Shown here piece by piece: positions 48,679 to 56,946 of a stretch of DNA of 64,000 bases. Under the pieces are notes generated by a model that was not told where the DNA came from, did no database searches, and saw only the letters and a list, made by a program, of their open reading frames with translations. The position numbers and the translations under genes are program-made. The DNA is from Microbacterium ginsengiterrae. GTDB taxonomy: Bacteria; Actinomycetota; Actinomycetes; Actinomycetales; Microbacteriaceae. Position 1 is the stretch's first letter. Each line of letters opens with the position of its first letter. The stretch is from NCBI RefSeq assembly GCF_014205075.1, contig NZ_JACHMU010000001.1, positions 558,001 through 622,000 of the forward strand. Direction: 5' to 3'.

Positions 48679-50040
48679 TCAGGCGATGCGGATGAGCTTC
48701 TTGTTGACGAACTCATCCGCCGCGAGCAGACCCAGCTCGCGAGAGGTGCCGCTGCGCTTGACGCCGCCGAAGGGCAACTCGGGGCTGTCGGCGAGAACGA
48801 GGTTGACGTAGACCATCCCCGCCTCGATCCGGTCCGCGACCCGCTCCGCCTGGGCATCGTCGGTCGTGAAGACGTACGAGCCGAGACCGAACGGAGTACC
48901 GTTCGCGATGCGCAGCGCATCGTCCTCATCGGAGGCGCGGTAGACGACGGCGGCGGGGCCGAACAGCTCCTCGCGGTACACGTCCATGTCCTCCGTGACG
49001 TCCGCGAGGACGGTGGGCGCGAAGAAGGCACCATCGCGCGTGCCGCCGGTGAGGAGCGTCGCCCCCTGCTCCACTGCGCGATCGATCTGCTCCTGCAGAC
49101 GTTCGGCCGCGGCGAGCGATGACAGCGGGCCGAGCACGGTCTCCTCCTGTGTCGGATCCTCAGCCGTCACCTCCGCCATCGCGGCGACGAACCGCTCGAC
49201 GAACTCCTCGTACAGGTCGTCGATGATGATGAATCGCTTCGCGCCGTTGCAGGACTGCCCGTTGTTGTCCAGACGCGCATCGACGGCCGACTGCACGACG
49301 GCACCCAGATCGTCTGCCGAGAACACCAGGAACGGGTCCGAGCCGCCCAGTTCCAGCGCGACCTTCTTCAGGTGCCGGCCTGCGAGCTCGGCCACGGCCG
49401 CACCGGCGCGCTCGGACCCCGTCACCGAGACTCCGCGGACGCGAGGGTCGGCGATGATCGTCGCGGCCTGGTCGTTGCTGGCGTACACGTTGACGTATGC
49501 GCCGTCGGGGAGTCCCGCGTCGCTGTAGATGGCCTCGAGCATCGCGGAGGACTCCGGGCACTGCGGGGCGTGCTTGAGGATGATCGTGTTGCCGATCGCG
49601 AGGTTGGGCGCGGCGAAGCGGGCCACCTGGTAGGCGGGGAAGTTCCACGGCATGATCCCCAGCAGGGCGCCGAGCGGCGCACGGCGGACGACGGCGGAGC
49701 CGTCGCCGAGGATCGTCAGGGGCGTGTCGCCCGTGATGAGCTCGATGTTGTCGGCGTAGTAGTCGATGATGTCCGCGGCGAAGTCGACCTCCCCGACAGC
49801 GGCGGCGATGGGCTTGCCCATCTCCTTCACCATCACCGCGGCGAGCTCGTCGCGACGCTCGCGGTGGAGCTCCGCGATGCGGTGCACCACCTTGGCTCGC
49901 TCGCTCACCGGTGTCGCCGCCCAGACGGATGCTGCGGCATCCGCCCTCGTCACGGCATCCTCGATCTGCCCGTCGGTGAAGAGGTCGTAGGTGGCACTCG
50001 TCTCGCCAGTGGCGGGATTGGTCACGGCGTACTCGGTCAT
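48679..50040 (-). CDS. Succinate-semialdehyde dehydrogenase, Sad/YneI type
   Basis: 453 residues, aldehyde dehydrogenase superfamily. Catalytic C264 is in NNGQSCNGAKRF, and the general base glutamate in VALELGGSDPF. The blocks LKHAPQCPESS and VTGSERAGAAV are those of Sad/YneI. It probably oxidises succinate semialdehyde or 4-aminobutanal in the putrescine/GABA operon. It is the last gene; the FadR-type gene follows 31 bp later on the same strand. Confidence 0.9.
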   Translation of the reverse strand: MTEYAVTNPATGETSATYDLFTDGQIEDAVTRADAAASVWAATPVSERAKVVHRIAELHRERRDELAAVMVKEMGKPIAAAVGEVDFAADIIDYYADNIELITGDTPLTILGDGSAVVRRAPLGALLGIMPWNFPAYQVARFAAPNLAIGNTIILKHAPQCPESSAMLEAIYSDAGLPDGAYVNVYASNDQAATIIADPRVRGVSVTGSERAGAAVAELAGRHLKKVALELGGSDPFLVFSADDLGAVVQSAVDARLDNNGQSCNGAKRFIIIDDLYEEFVERFVAAMAEVTAEDPTQEETVLGPLSSLAAAERLQEQIDRAVEQGATLLTGGTRDGAFFAPTVLADVTEDMDVYREELFGPAAVVYRASDEDDALRIANGTPFGLGSYVFTTDDAQAERVADRIEAGMVYVNLVLADSPELPFGGVKRSGTSRELGLLAADEFVNKKLIRIA

Positions 50041-50066
50041 GTCAGTCCTTGTCTTCGTGCTGGCGG

Positions 50067-51536
50067 TCAGTTGGGGATGAGGGTGTACTTGGTGGAGAGG
50101 TATTCGTGGATCCCCTCGAGTCCGCCCTCTCGGCCGACGCCGGACTGCTTCACGCCTCCGAAGGGCGCTGCGGCGTTCGAGACGACCCCGACGTTCAGAC
50201 CCATCATCCCCGTTTCGAGCGCGTCGATCATGCGGTGGCCGCGCGCGAGGTCCTCTGTGAAGACGTAGGAGACGAGTCCGTACTCGGTGTCGTTGGCCAG
50301 CCGCACGGCCTCCTCCTCGGTTTCGAAGGTCGCGATCGCCAGCACGGGGCCGAAGATCTCCTCGCGGAGGATGTCGCTGCCCTTCGCGACGTCGGAGATC
50401 ACGGTGGGCTCGAAGAACGTGCCATCACCGTCGATCGCGCTGCCACCGGTCCGCAGCCGCGCACCGCGGTCGACGGCGTCCTTGACGAGCTCGGCGGCCT
50501 TGTCGACGGCATCCGAGTCGATCAGCGGGCCGATGGCGACGCCGTCCTCGGTGCCGCGCCCGATCTTCATCGCCGTGACGCGCTCGGTGACGCGGTCGGC
50601 GAACTCCTCGGCGACCGATGCGTGCACGATGAAGCGGTTCGCCGCGGTGCAGGCCTGGCCGATGTTGCGGAACTTCGCCGCCATCGCGCCCTCGACCGCC
50701 TTGTCGAGATCGGCGTCGTCGAACACGACGAACGGGGCGTTCCCGCCCAGCTCCATCGACACGCGCAGCACGCCGTCAGCAGCCTGCGCGATGAGCTTGC
50801 GCCCGACCTCGGTCGACCCGGTGAACGACAGCTTGCGAAGGCGCGAGTCGGCGATGATCGGCGCCGAGAGCTTCGACGACGAGGTCGTCTGCACGACGTT
50901 GACCACTCCGGCCGGCAGACCCGCCCGCTCGAGCAGCGTCGTGAAGAAGATCGTCGTCAGGGGCGTGAGTGCCGGGGGCTTGATCACCACGGTGCAACCG
51001 GCCGCGAGCGCGGGGGCGATCTTGCGCGTCGCCATCGCGAACGGGAAGTTCCACGGGGTGATGAAGAACGACGGGCCGACGGGGCGCTGCGAGACGATCA
51101 TGCGCCCCGTGCCTTCCGGATTGCTGCCGTAGCGACCGGAGATCCGCACGGCCTCCTCGCTGAACCACCGGAGGAACTCCCCGCCGTAGACGACCTCGCC
51201 GCGTGCCTCGGCGAGGGGCTTGCCCATCTCGAGCGTCATCAGCAGCGCGAGGTCCTCCTTGTGCTCCTGCACGAGGTCGAACGCGCGCCGCAGGATCTCG
51301 CTGCGGGTGCGTGCCGGCGTCGCGGCCCACTCGTCCTGGGCGGCCACGGCGGCGTCGAGCGCCCTGACACCGTCCTCCGGCGTCGCGTCCGCGATGGTGC
51401 GGAGCACGGCGTTCGTGGCGGGGTCGTGCACGTCGAAGGTGCGTCCTCCGGTGGCCTCGACCCATTCGCCGCCGATGTACAGACCGGTGGGGATCGCGTC
51501 GAGCAGGGTCTTCTCGTCGGATGCGGTGATGCTCAT
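50067..51536 (-). CDS. gabD: Succinate-semialdehyde dehydrogenase, GabD type
   Basis: 489 residues, the standard GabD length. Catalytic C296 is in RNIGQACTAANRF, and the glutamate in MELGGNAPFVVFDDADLDKA. LAAGCTVVIKPPALTP and LSFTGSTEVGRKLI are close to E. coli GabD. It oxidises succinate semialdehyde to succinate with NAD(P). One of the two dehydrogenases in this operon probably handles 4-aminobutanal and the other succinate semialdehyde. Confidence 0.92.
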   Translation of the reverse strand: MSITASDEKTLLDAIPTGLYIGGEWVEATGGRTFDVHDPATNAVLRTIADATPEDGVRALDAAVAAQDEWAATPARTRSEILRRAFDLVQEHKEDLALLMTLEMGKPLAEARGEVVYGGEFLRWFSEEAVRISGRYGSNPEGTGRMIVSQRPVGPSFFITPWNFPFAMATRKIAPALAAGCTVVIKPPALTPLTTIFFTTLLERAGLPAGVVNVVQTTSSSKLSAPIIADSRLRKLSFTGSTEVGRKLIAQAADGVLRVSMELGGNAPFVVFDDADLDKAVEGAMAAKFRNIGQACTAANRFIVHASVAEEFADRVTERVTAMKIGRGTEDGVAIGPLIDSDAVDKAAELVKDAVDRGARLRTGGSAIDGDGTFFEPTVISDVAKGSDILREEIFGPVLAIATFETEEEAVRLANDTEYGLVSYVFTEDLARGHRMIDALETGMMGLNVGVVSNAAAPFGGVKQSGVGREGGLEGIHEYLSTKYTLIPN

Positions 51537-51570
51537 GGTGCTCCTTCTGTGGGGTCTGTCGTGGGAGGTG

Positions 51571-53133
51571 TCAGGCTCCGCGCGCGGGGGCCTCTGTGCC
51601 GAGGGTCTCGCCGCGGAAGAACGCAGGGCGCCTCATCGCCTGCCAGATCATCACGATGATGCCGAGGACGATGATCACCATGCCGAGGATGAACACGATT
51701 CCCAGGCCGCCGATCTGCGCTCCGCTCCCGTATGCCGGGTCCATCGAGTCGATCAGCGTCGTGACGAACAGGATCGCCAGGATGATGCCGCCCACCAGCG
51801 GGAACAGGAACGTGAAGAACACGTTGCGGGTCGAGGCGAACCACTGCTTGCGGAAGTACCAGACGCAGGCGAACGCCGTGATGCCGTAGTAGAAGCAGAT
51901 CATCATGCCGAGCGTGAGGATCGTGTCCCACAGCGTGTTCTCGCTGACCACGCGCATCACGGCGTAGAAGGCGGAGGCGACGATCGCGGACACGATCGTC
52001 GCGTACCCGGGCGTGAAGAAGCGAGGGTTGACCTTGCCGTATGCCGGCGGGAGGGCGCCGTAGTGCCCCATCGCGAGAAGCGTGCGGGCGGGACCGACGA
52101 ACGTCGACTGCAGCGACGACGCCGAGCTGGTGAGCACCGCGAGCGAGACGAGGAACGCGAGCGGTCCGAGGATCGGCCCAGAGAGGTGGAAGAAGACGTT
52201 CTCCTGGATGTCCTCGTTGCCCAGGCCCAGCTCACCGGTTCCGACGCCGGCGAACATGATCATCGCGATCGCGAGCAGCAGGTACAGCGAGACGATCGTG
52301 AGCACCGTGACGGTCGCGGCGCGACCCGGTGTGCGCTCAGGGTCCTTGGTCTCCTCGTTCATCGTCAAGGTGACGTCCCAGCCCCAGAAGATGAAGATCG
52401 ACAGCGACAGACCGGCCGCGAAGGCGCTGAAGGTCGGCACGGCGAACGGGTTGAACCAGTTCAGGTCGAAGGGCTGCGGGTCGAAGCCCCCACCGGACAC
52501 CGCCTGCGCGATCGCGGCGACGGCGAAACCGACGAGCACGAGCACCTGGAAGCCCACGAGCCAGTACTGCAGCTTCTGGGTCGTCTTCATGTCGCGGTAG
52601 GAGATCCACGTCGCCGCGAGCATGAACAGCAGGCAGACGACGATGTTGATGCCCGTGTTGGCGGCGAGTGAGGCGATCTCGGTGTTGCCGGTGACCTGCG
52701 AGATCAACAGGAACAGGAAATCGACGGCGACACCGGCGAGATTGGACAGCACGAGGATCGTGGCCACGACGAGCCCCCACCCCGCCATCCACCCGATCCA
52801 CGGACCGAAGGCGCGGGTCGCCCAGGTGAAGGAGGTGCCGGAGTCCGGCATCCGGTTGTTGAGCTCGCGGTAGCCGAACGCCACCAGCAGCATCGGCAGG
52901 AAGCCGACGAGGATGATCGCGGGGATCTGCGATCCGACGACGGATGCCACGGGGCCGACGGCCGCCGTGAAGGTGTAGGCCGGGGCGATGCACGAGATGC
53001 CGATGACGACCGCACCGACGAGTCCGACGGTGCCCGCGCTCAGGCCCTTGCGCGAGATGCCGCCGGTGACGGCGGCATCGGGGGTGCCCGCCGCTCCTGC
53101 GTCGGGCCCCGTTGCCCGAGGTGTGCTGCTCAT
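51571..53133 (-). CDS. APC-family amino acid/polyamine permease
   Basis: 520 residues with 12 membrane segments. The family opening KGLSAGTVGLVGAVVIGISC, the FGYRELNNRMPDSGTSFTWA block and WGWDVTLTMNEETKDPERTPG are present. Given the operon, the substrate is likely putrescine or GABA. It overlaps the upstream universal stress protein gene by four bases. Confidence 0.92.
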   Translation of the reverse strand: MSSTPRATGPDAGAAGTPDAAVTGGISRKGLSAGTVGLVGAVVIGISCIAPAYTFTAAVGPVASVVGSQIPAIILVGFLPMLLVAFGYRELNNRMPDSGTSFTWATRAFGPWIGWMAGWGLVVATILVLSNLAGVAVDFLFLLISQVTGNTEIASLAANTGINIVVCLLFMLAATWISYRDMKTTQKLQYWLVGFQVLVLVGFAVAAIAQAVSGGGFDPQPFDLNWFNPFAVPTFSAFAAGLSLSIFIFWGWDVTLTMNEETKDPERTPGRAATVTVLTIVSLYLLLAIAMIMFAGVGTGELGLGNEDIQENVFFHLSGPILGPLAFLVSLAVLTSSASSLQSTFVGPARTLLAMGHYGALPPAYGKVNPRFFTPGYATIVSAIVASAFYAVMRVVSENTLWDTILTLGMMICFYYGITAFACVWYFRKQWFASTRNVFFTFLFPLVGGIILAILFVTTLIDSMDPAYGSGAQIGGLGIVFILGMVIIVLGIIVMIWQAMRRPAFFRGETLGTEAPARGA

Positions 53134-54035
53134 GCCTGGTCTCCTTCTGTGGAGATGTCGGTGGCGCGGGTGCGCGGAACGACGATCATGGGGACGGGGA
53201 GCTCGTGCAGCATCTTCGCTGCCGTCGATCCCAAGAACAGCCGACGAGGCTGTGCGAGACGGCTGGATCCGACGAGGACGATCTCGCCGTCCTGCCAGGG
53301 GAGGTGCGCGACGGCGTCCTCCACACTGTCTCCGGAGGCGCGCTCGACCTCCGCCGTGACACCCGCCGGCAGGGATGCCTTCGCCTGAGAGAGCACATCA
53401 TCACCGTGCACGTTGCGCACGAGCGTGATCGCCCCGGTGTCGAGGCCGGGCGGGACGTCGAAGGGGACGAGCGAGATGAGCCGCAGCGCCCCTCCGCTCG
53501 CGGCGGCGAGGCTCGCCGCCTCCTCGAGGAGCACGTCGGCACCCGGTCGAGTGCCGACGGCCGCCGTCACGCGCGAGATCGGGGTGTCGATCCGGGTGTG
53601 CGTCGCGGAACCGGCCGGCGCGAGCGCCACCGGGATGGTCGACGAGTGCAGGAGTTCGGATGCCACGGAGCCGAGCCGATGGCGGCCGAAGGTCGAGCCG
53701 TTCGCCGCGCCGACGACGATGAGGCGGGCGCCGAACTCCTCGCCCGCGGCGATGAGGCCGGCGGCGAAGGACTCCTCGAAGCGGACATGTCCGCTTCGGG
53801 TGATGTCCTGGGGCACCTGCGAGAGTGCGTCGCGCAGCCACGCCTTCGCCTGCGAGCGGATGTGGTCCTCGTAGGCCCGCTCCGGCGGGACGGCGGCGTT
53901 GCGCGTGCCCTCCGAGGGGAGCACGATGACCAGGTGCAGGCTCATGCCGAGCCCGCGGGCGAGGCGCGCGCCGAGGGCGAGCGCGTCCGCCCCGGCCTGC
54001 GTCGCCGTGTAGCCGACGACGATCGAGCCGATCAT
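53130..54035 (-). CDS. Universal stress protein, tandem UspA domains
   Basis: 301 residues, two Usp domains of about 145 residues each. The ATP-binding glycine motifs are GAANGSTFGRHRLGS in the first and GSSRLAQPRRLFLGST in the second. The start ATG at 54035 overlaps the amine oxidase stop (ATGA), and its own stop overlaps the permease start (ATGA), so it is tightly built into the putrescine operon. Its role there is unknown; it may tune the neighbouring permease or oxidase. Confidence 0.92.
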   Translation of the reverse strand: MIGSIVVGYTATQAGADALALGARLARGLGMSLHLVIVLPSEGTRNAAVPPERAYEDHIRSQAKAWLRDALSQVPQDITRSGHVRFEESFAAGLIAAGEEFGARLIVVGAANGSTFGRHRLGSVASELLHSSTIPVALAPAGSATHTRIDTPISRVTAAVGTRPGADVLLEEAASLAAASGGALRLISLVPFDVPPGLDTGAITLVRNVHGDDVLSQAKASLPAGVTAEVERASGDSVEDAVAHLPWQDGEIVLVGSSRLAQPRRLFLGSTAAKMLHELPVPMIVVPRTRATDISTEGDQA

Positions 54036-55390
54036 GACCGGCTCGCTTCGACGATGGACGCCGCGGCGAGCCGCCCCATCCGGATCGCGCCGTCGACGTG
54101 CTGGTAGCCGGCTCCTGCCATGTCGCTGCAGGCGAAGTGGATCGGTCCGACCGCGGCGCGCAGATCGGGCCCGTAGCGGTGCAGACCGCCCATGTCGAAG
54201 CTCGCGGCGTAGGCGCCGCGGGTCCACTCCTCACTGCCCCAGTCGCTCTCGTAGTAGACGATCGGGTTCTTCGCCTCTTCGCCGTAGTAGTGCGAGAGCG
54301 ATTCGAGGATGCGCTCCTTGCGCTCGTCGGCGCTGAGCTCGAACACGCCGTCCGCGTTGGCATCCGAGACGAATCCGACGAGTGTGCCCCGTTCGTCGCC
54401 GTGGTTGCTGTTGTCGTAGGCCTCGTGCGAGAGCTCGTACGGGCTGAACGCGGTGCCCGAGAGTCCCTTGTCCCGCCAGAACGGCGTCTCGTACACGGCG
54501 TGCACCTTGATGACGAAGCCCATCGACAGGTGCTGGTGCAACTGGTGCTGTCTGCGCGGGAGCGCCGGGACGAAACTGATCCGGTTGTAGAGCACCGGGG
54601 CGTGGGCGAGGATCGCGAAGCGCGCGCGGACGGTCAGGTCGTCGGTCGTCGCCGTCACTCCCCCGTCGCCCCATTCGATCGTGCGCACCGGCTGGTTCAG
54701 GTGCACGTCGTCTCCGAGGCGCTCCGCGAGGAGCAGCGGAACCTGCTGCAGGCCGCCGACGACGCGCTTGTCGAGGATGAAGTCGGCATCGACGAGGTTC
54801 GAGTACGAGCCGGCCGATGCGGCCATCAGCAGCGACTGCAGCAGCGAGAACGTGTGCGTGGGCTTCGTCAGCATCGCAGAGCCCGTCGCGAACGCGAGAT
54901 TGCGGACGGCCTCGTCGTCGTCGGTCTGCTCGCGAAGCCATGCGTCCCACGTGATGGCGTCCCACTCCGCGGCGTCGGGGTGCTCCCACGGCCGGTCGGG
55001 GTCGATCTCGGACACCATCCGGTCGAGACGCTCCGTCACCTCGGCGATCACGCGCTCGGTCTCCGGCGACACCGGGAACATCTCGCCGGTGAAGCGGTGC
55101 GCGACGCCGTCAGGGCCGACGTAGACGTTGTCGCCCTCGCGGTAGCGGCTGAAGGTCTCGAGACCCAGTTCCGCGACGGTGTCGATGAGCGCGTCCTGGT
55201 CGGGCGACACCCACTGGCCGCCGATCTCCAGCATCGCCCCGTCGATGACGTCGGTCCACAGGCGACCGCCGACGCGGTCGCGTGCTTCCAGCACGGCCAC
55301 GGAGAGGCCGGCCTTGCGCAGTTCGTTGGCGGCGGTGAGTCCGGCGGCTCCTGCGCCGACGATCACTACGTCGCGGGTGATCTCAACCAT
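54032..55390 (-). CDS. puo: Flavin monoamine oxidase, probably putrescine oxidase
   Basis: 452 residues. The FAD-binding loop is VIVGAGAAGLTAANEL at about residues 9-24, with ARDRVGGRLWT after it. The C-terminal flavin block is AGAGYQHVDGAIRMGRLAA. The closest family is actinobacterial putrescine oxidase, which turns putrescine into 4-aminobutanal, ammonia and hydrogen peroxide. The context with GABA aminotransferase and two aldehyde dehydrogenases supports this. Confidence 0.9.
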   Translation of the reverse strand: MVEITRDVVIVGAGAAGLTAANELRKAGLSVAVLEARDRVGGRLWTDVIDGAMLEIGGQWVSPDQDALIDTVAELGLETFSRYREGDNVYVGPDGVAHRFTGEMFPVSPETERVIAEVTERLDRMVSEIDPDRPWEHPDAAEWDAITWDAWLREQTDDDEAVRNLAFATGSAMLTKPTHTFSLLQSLLMAASAGSYSNLVDADFILDKRVVGGLQQVPLLLAERLGDDVHLNQPVRTIEWGDGGVTATTDDLTVRARFAILAHAPVLYNRISFVPALPRRQHQLHQHLSMGFVIKVHAVYETPFWRDKGLSGTAFSPYELSHEAYDNSNHGDERGTLVGFVSDANADGVFELSADERKERILESLSHYYGEEAKNPIVYYESDWGSEEWTRGAYAASFDMGGLHRYGPDLRAAVGPIHFACSDMAGAGYQHVDGAIRMGRLAAASIVEASRS

Positions 55391-55439
55391 TCACACAACT
55401 CCTTCGTCCATGAACTCTGCGGGGTTCTCGTACAGCACC

Positions 55440-55476
55440 GGTCGCGCCCCGACATCCCCCGACACGAGGCGCGACC
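55440..55476 (-). terminator. Hairpin between gabT and puo
   Basis: GGTCGCGCC and GGCGCGACC pair over nine bases with a 19-nt loop in the 92-bp gap. It may be a partial terminator that lowers expression of the downstream genes; there is no T-run. Confidence 0.4.
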
Positions 55477-55482
55477 GACGTC

Positions 55483-56844
55483 TCAGGCTGCCGCCAGCGC
55501 GGCGGCGACGACGTCCAGGCCCTCGCCCAGCAGGTCGTCGCCGATCGACAGCGGCGGCAGGAAGCGGATGACGTTGCCGTAGGTGCCGCAGGTGAGGACG
55601 ATGACGCCCTCCGCGATGCACGCCTTGGCGACGGCCGCCGTCAGCGCGGCATCCGGGGCGTTCGTCTCCGGGTCGACGAACTCGGCGGCGATCATGGCAC
55701 CGTGACCGCGGATGTCCCCGATGCGCGGGTCCGACGCCTGCATGGCGGACAGACGGCTCGTGAGGATCTCGCCGATCTGCTGTGCGCGCTCGACGAGGCC
55801 TTCGTTCTCGAAGACGTCGATCGCCGCGAGCGCGGCCGCGCAGGCGACGGGGTTCCCGCCGTACGTGCCGCCGAGGCCGCCGGCGTGCGAGGCGTCCATG
55901 ATCTCGGCGCGGCCGGTGACGGCGGCGAGCGGAAGCCCGGCGGCGATGCCCTTCGCGGTGGTGATGAGGTCCGGCTCGATGCCGAAGATCTCGCTCGCGA
56001 ACATCGCACCGGTGCGGGCGAAGCCGGTCTGCACCTCGTCGGCGATGAAGACGACGCCGTTCTCGCGGCACCAGTCGACGATCGCGTTGAGGTATCCGTC
56101 CGCCGGCACGATGAACCCGCCCTCGCCCTGGATCGGCTCGACGATGACCGCGGCGAGGTTGTCCGCACCGACCTGCTTCTCGAGCTGGAGGATCGTGCGG
56201 GCGGCAGCCTCCGCGCCGCTGAGTCCGTCGCGGAAGGGGTAGGACATCGGTGCGCGGTACACCTCGGGGGCGAAGGGGCCGAAGCCGCTCTTGTACGGCA
56301 TCGACTTCGCGGTGAGCGCCATCGTGAGGTTCGTGCGGCCGTGGTAGCCGTGGTCGAAGGCGACGACGGCCTGCCTGCCGGTGTGCTTGCGCGCGATCTT
56401 GATCGCGTTCTCGACGGCCTCGGCGCCGGAGTTGAACAGGGCGCTCTTCTTCGCGAACGAGCCCGGTGTGAGGCGGTTGAGCGCCTCCGCGACCTCGATG
56501 TACGAGGAGTAGGGCGAGATCATGAAGCAGGTGTGGGTGAACTGCGCCGTCTGGGCGGCGACGGCCTCGACCACCTTGGGGTGCGCATTGCCGACGCTCG
56601 TCACGGCGATACCAGAGCCGAGGTCGATGAGCGAATTGCCGTCGGCGTCGACGACGACACCACCACCGGCGGCGACGGCGGCCACCGGGACCGTGTGCCC
56701 GACGCCGGCGGGAACGGCCTCCGCCTTACGAGCGAGGATCTCGGCCGAACGGGGGCCGGGGAGCGCGGTGACCAGGCGCCGCTCCTGCGGGAGCGAGGGT
56801 CCGCCGAGGGGGGTTGCGTCTGTGGTGGCATCGAGGAGGGTCAT
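55483..56844 (-). CDS. gabT: 4-aminobutyrate aminotransferase
   Basis: 453 residues, class III aminotransferase. The PLP lysine is K298 in ITTAKGIAAGLPL; FNSGAEAVENAIKIAR, DHGYHGRTNL and FIADEVQTGFARTG are family blocks. It converts GABA and 2-oxoglutarate to succinate semialdehyde and glutamate. It is the first gene of the operon. There is no ribosome-binding site before the ATG, but TACGCT lies seven bases upstream, so the message may be leaderless. Confidence 0.94.
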   Translation of the reverse strand: MTLLDATTDATPLGGPSLPQERRLVTALPGPRSAEILARKAEAVPAGVGHTVPVAAVAAGGGVVVDADGNSLIDLGSGIAVTSVGNAHPKVVEAVAAQTAQFTHTCFMISPYSSYIEVAEALNRLTPGSFAKKSALFNSGAEAVENAIKIARKHTGRQAVVAFDHGYHGRTNLTMALTAKSMPYKSGFGPFAPEVYRAPMSYPFRDGLSGAEAAARTILQLEKQVGADNLAAVIVEPIQGEGGFIVPADGYLNAIVDWCRENGVVFIADEVQTGFARTGAMFASEIFGIEPDLITTAKGIAAGLPLAAVTGRAEIMDASHAGGLGGTYGGNPVACAAALAAIDVFENEGLVERAQQIGEILTSRLSAMQASDPRIGDIRGHGAMIAAEFVDPETNAPDAALTAAVAKACIAEGVIVLTCGTYGNVIRFLPPLSIGDDLLGEGLDVVAAALAAA

Positions 56845-56851
56845 GTGGGCG

Positions 56852-56857
56852 AGCGTA
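56852..56857 (-). promoter_or_regulatory. -10 box TACGCT, leaderless promoter of gabT
   Basis: TACGCT, seven bases, ATG. It fits a leaderless start. The -35 is poor. A second -10 (TACGCT at 56888-56893) lies upstream. Confidence 0.45.
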
Positions 56858-56887
56858 CGAGGCTCCAGACCCGGATGCATTCGCCGG

Positions 56888-56917
56888 AGCGTACAATTCA
56901 AAGAAACTTTTCGCCAA
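56888..56917 (-). promoter_or_regulatory. Second gabT promoter, operator-linked
   Basis: The -35 TTGGCG (56912-56917) lies inside the inverted repeat, and the -10 TACGCT is at 56888-56893 (18-nt spacer). On the other strand TACAAT (56892-56897) is a good -10 for the PucR-type gene, so the two promoters overlap back to back. Confidence 0.5.
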
Positions 56918-56927
56918 CATGGCGAAA
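56909..56927. promoter_or_regulatory. Operator between gabT and the PucR-type gene
   Basis: TTTCGCCA-ACA-TGGCGAAA is a perfect 8-3-8 inverted repeat. It covers the -35 of the gabT promoter and the start region of the divergent regulator gene, so one bound protein can control both directions. Confidence 0.8.
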
Positions 56928-56946
56928 CCCACGGATCGAGCCCTTC

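Noticed and set aside
55702..56946. A 415-codon N-terminal extension of the PucR-type regulator
   Set aside because: It is the antisense of gabT with no protein-like sequence; the PucR domain begins at the ATG at 56947.
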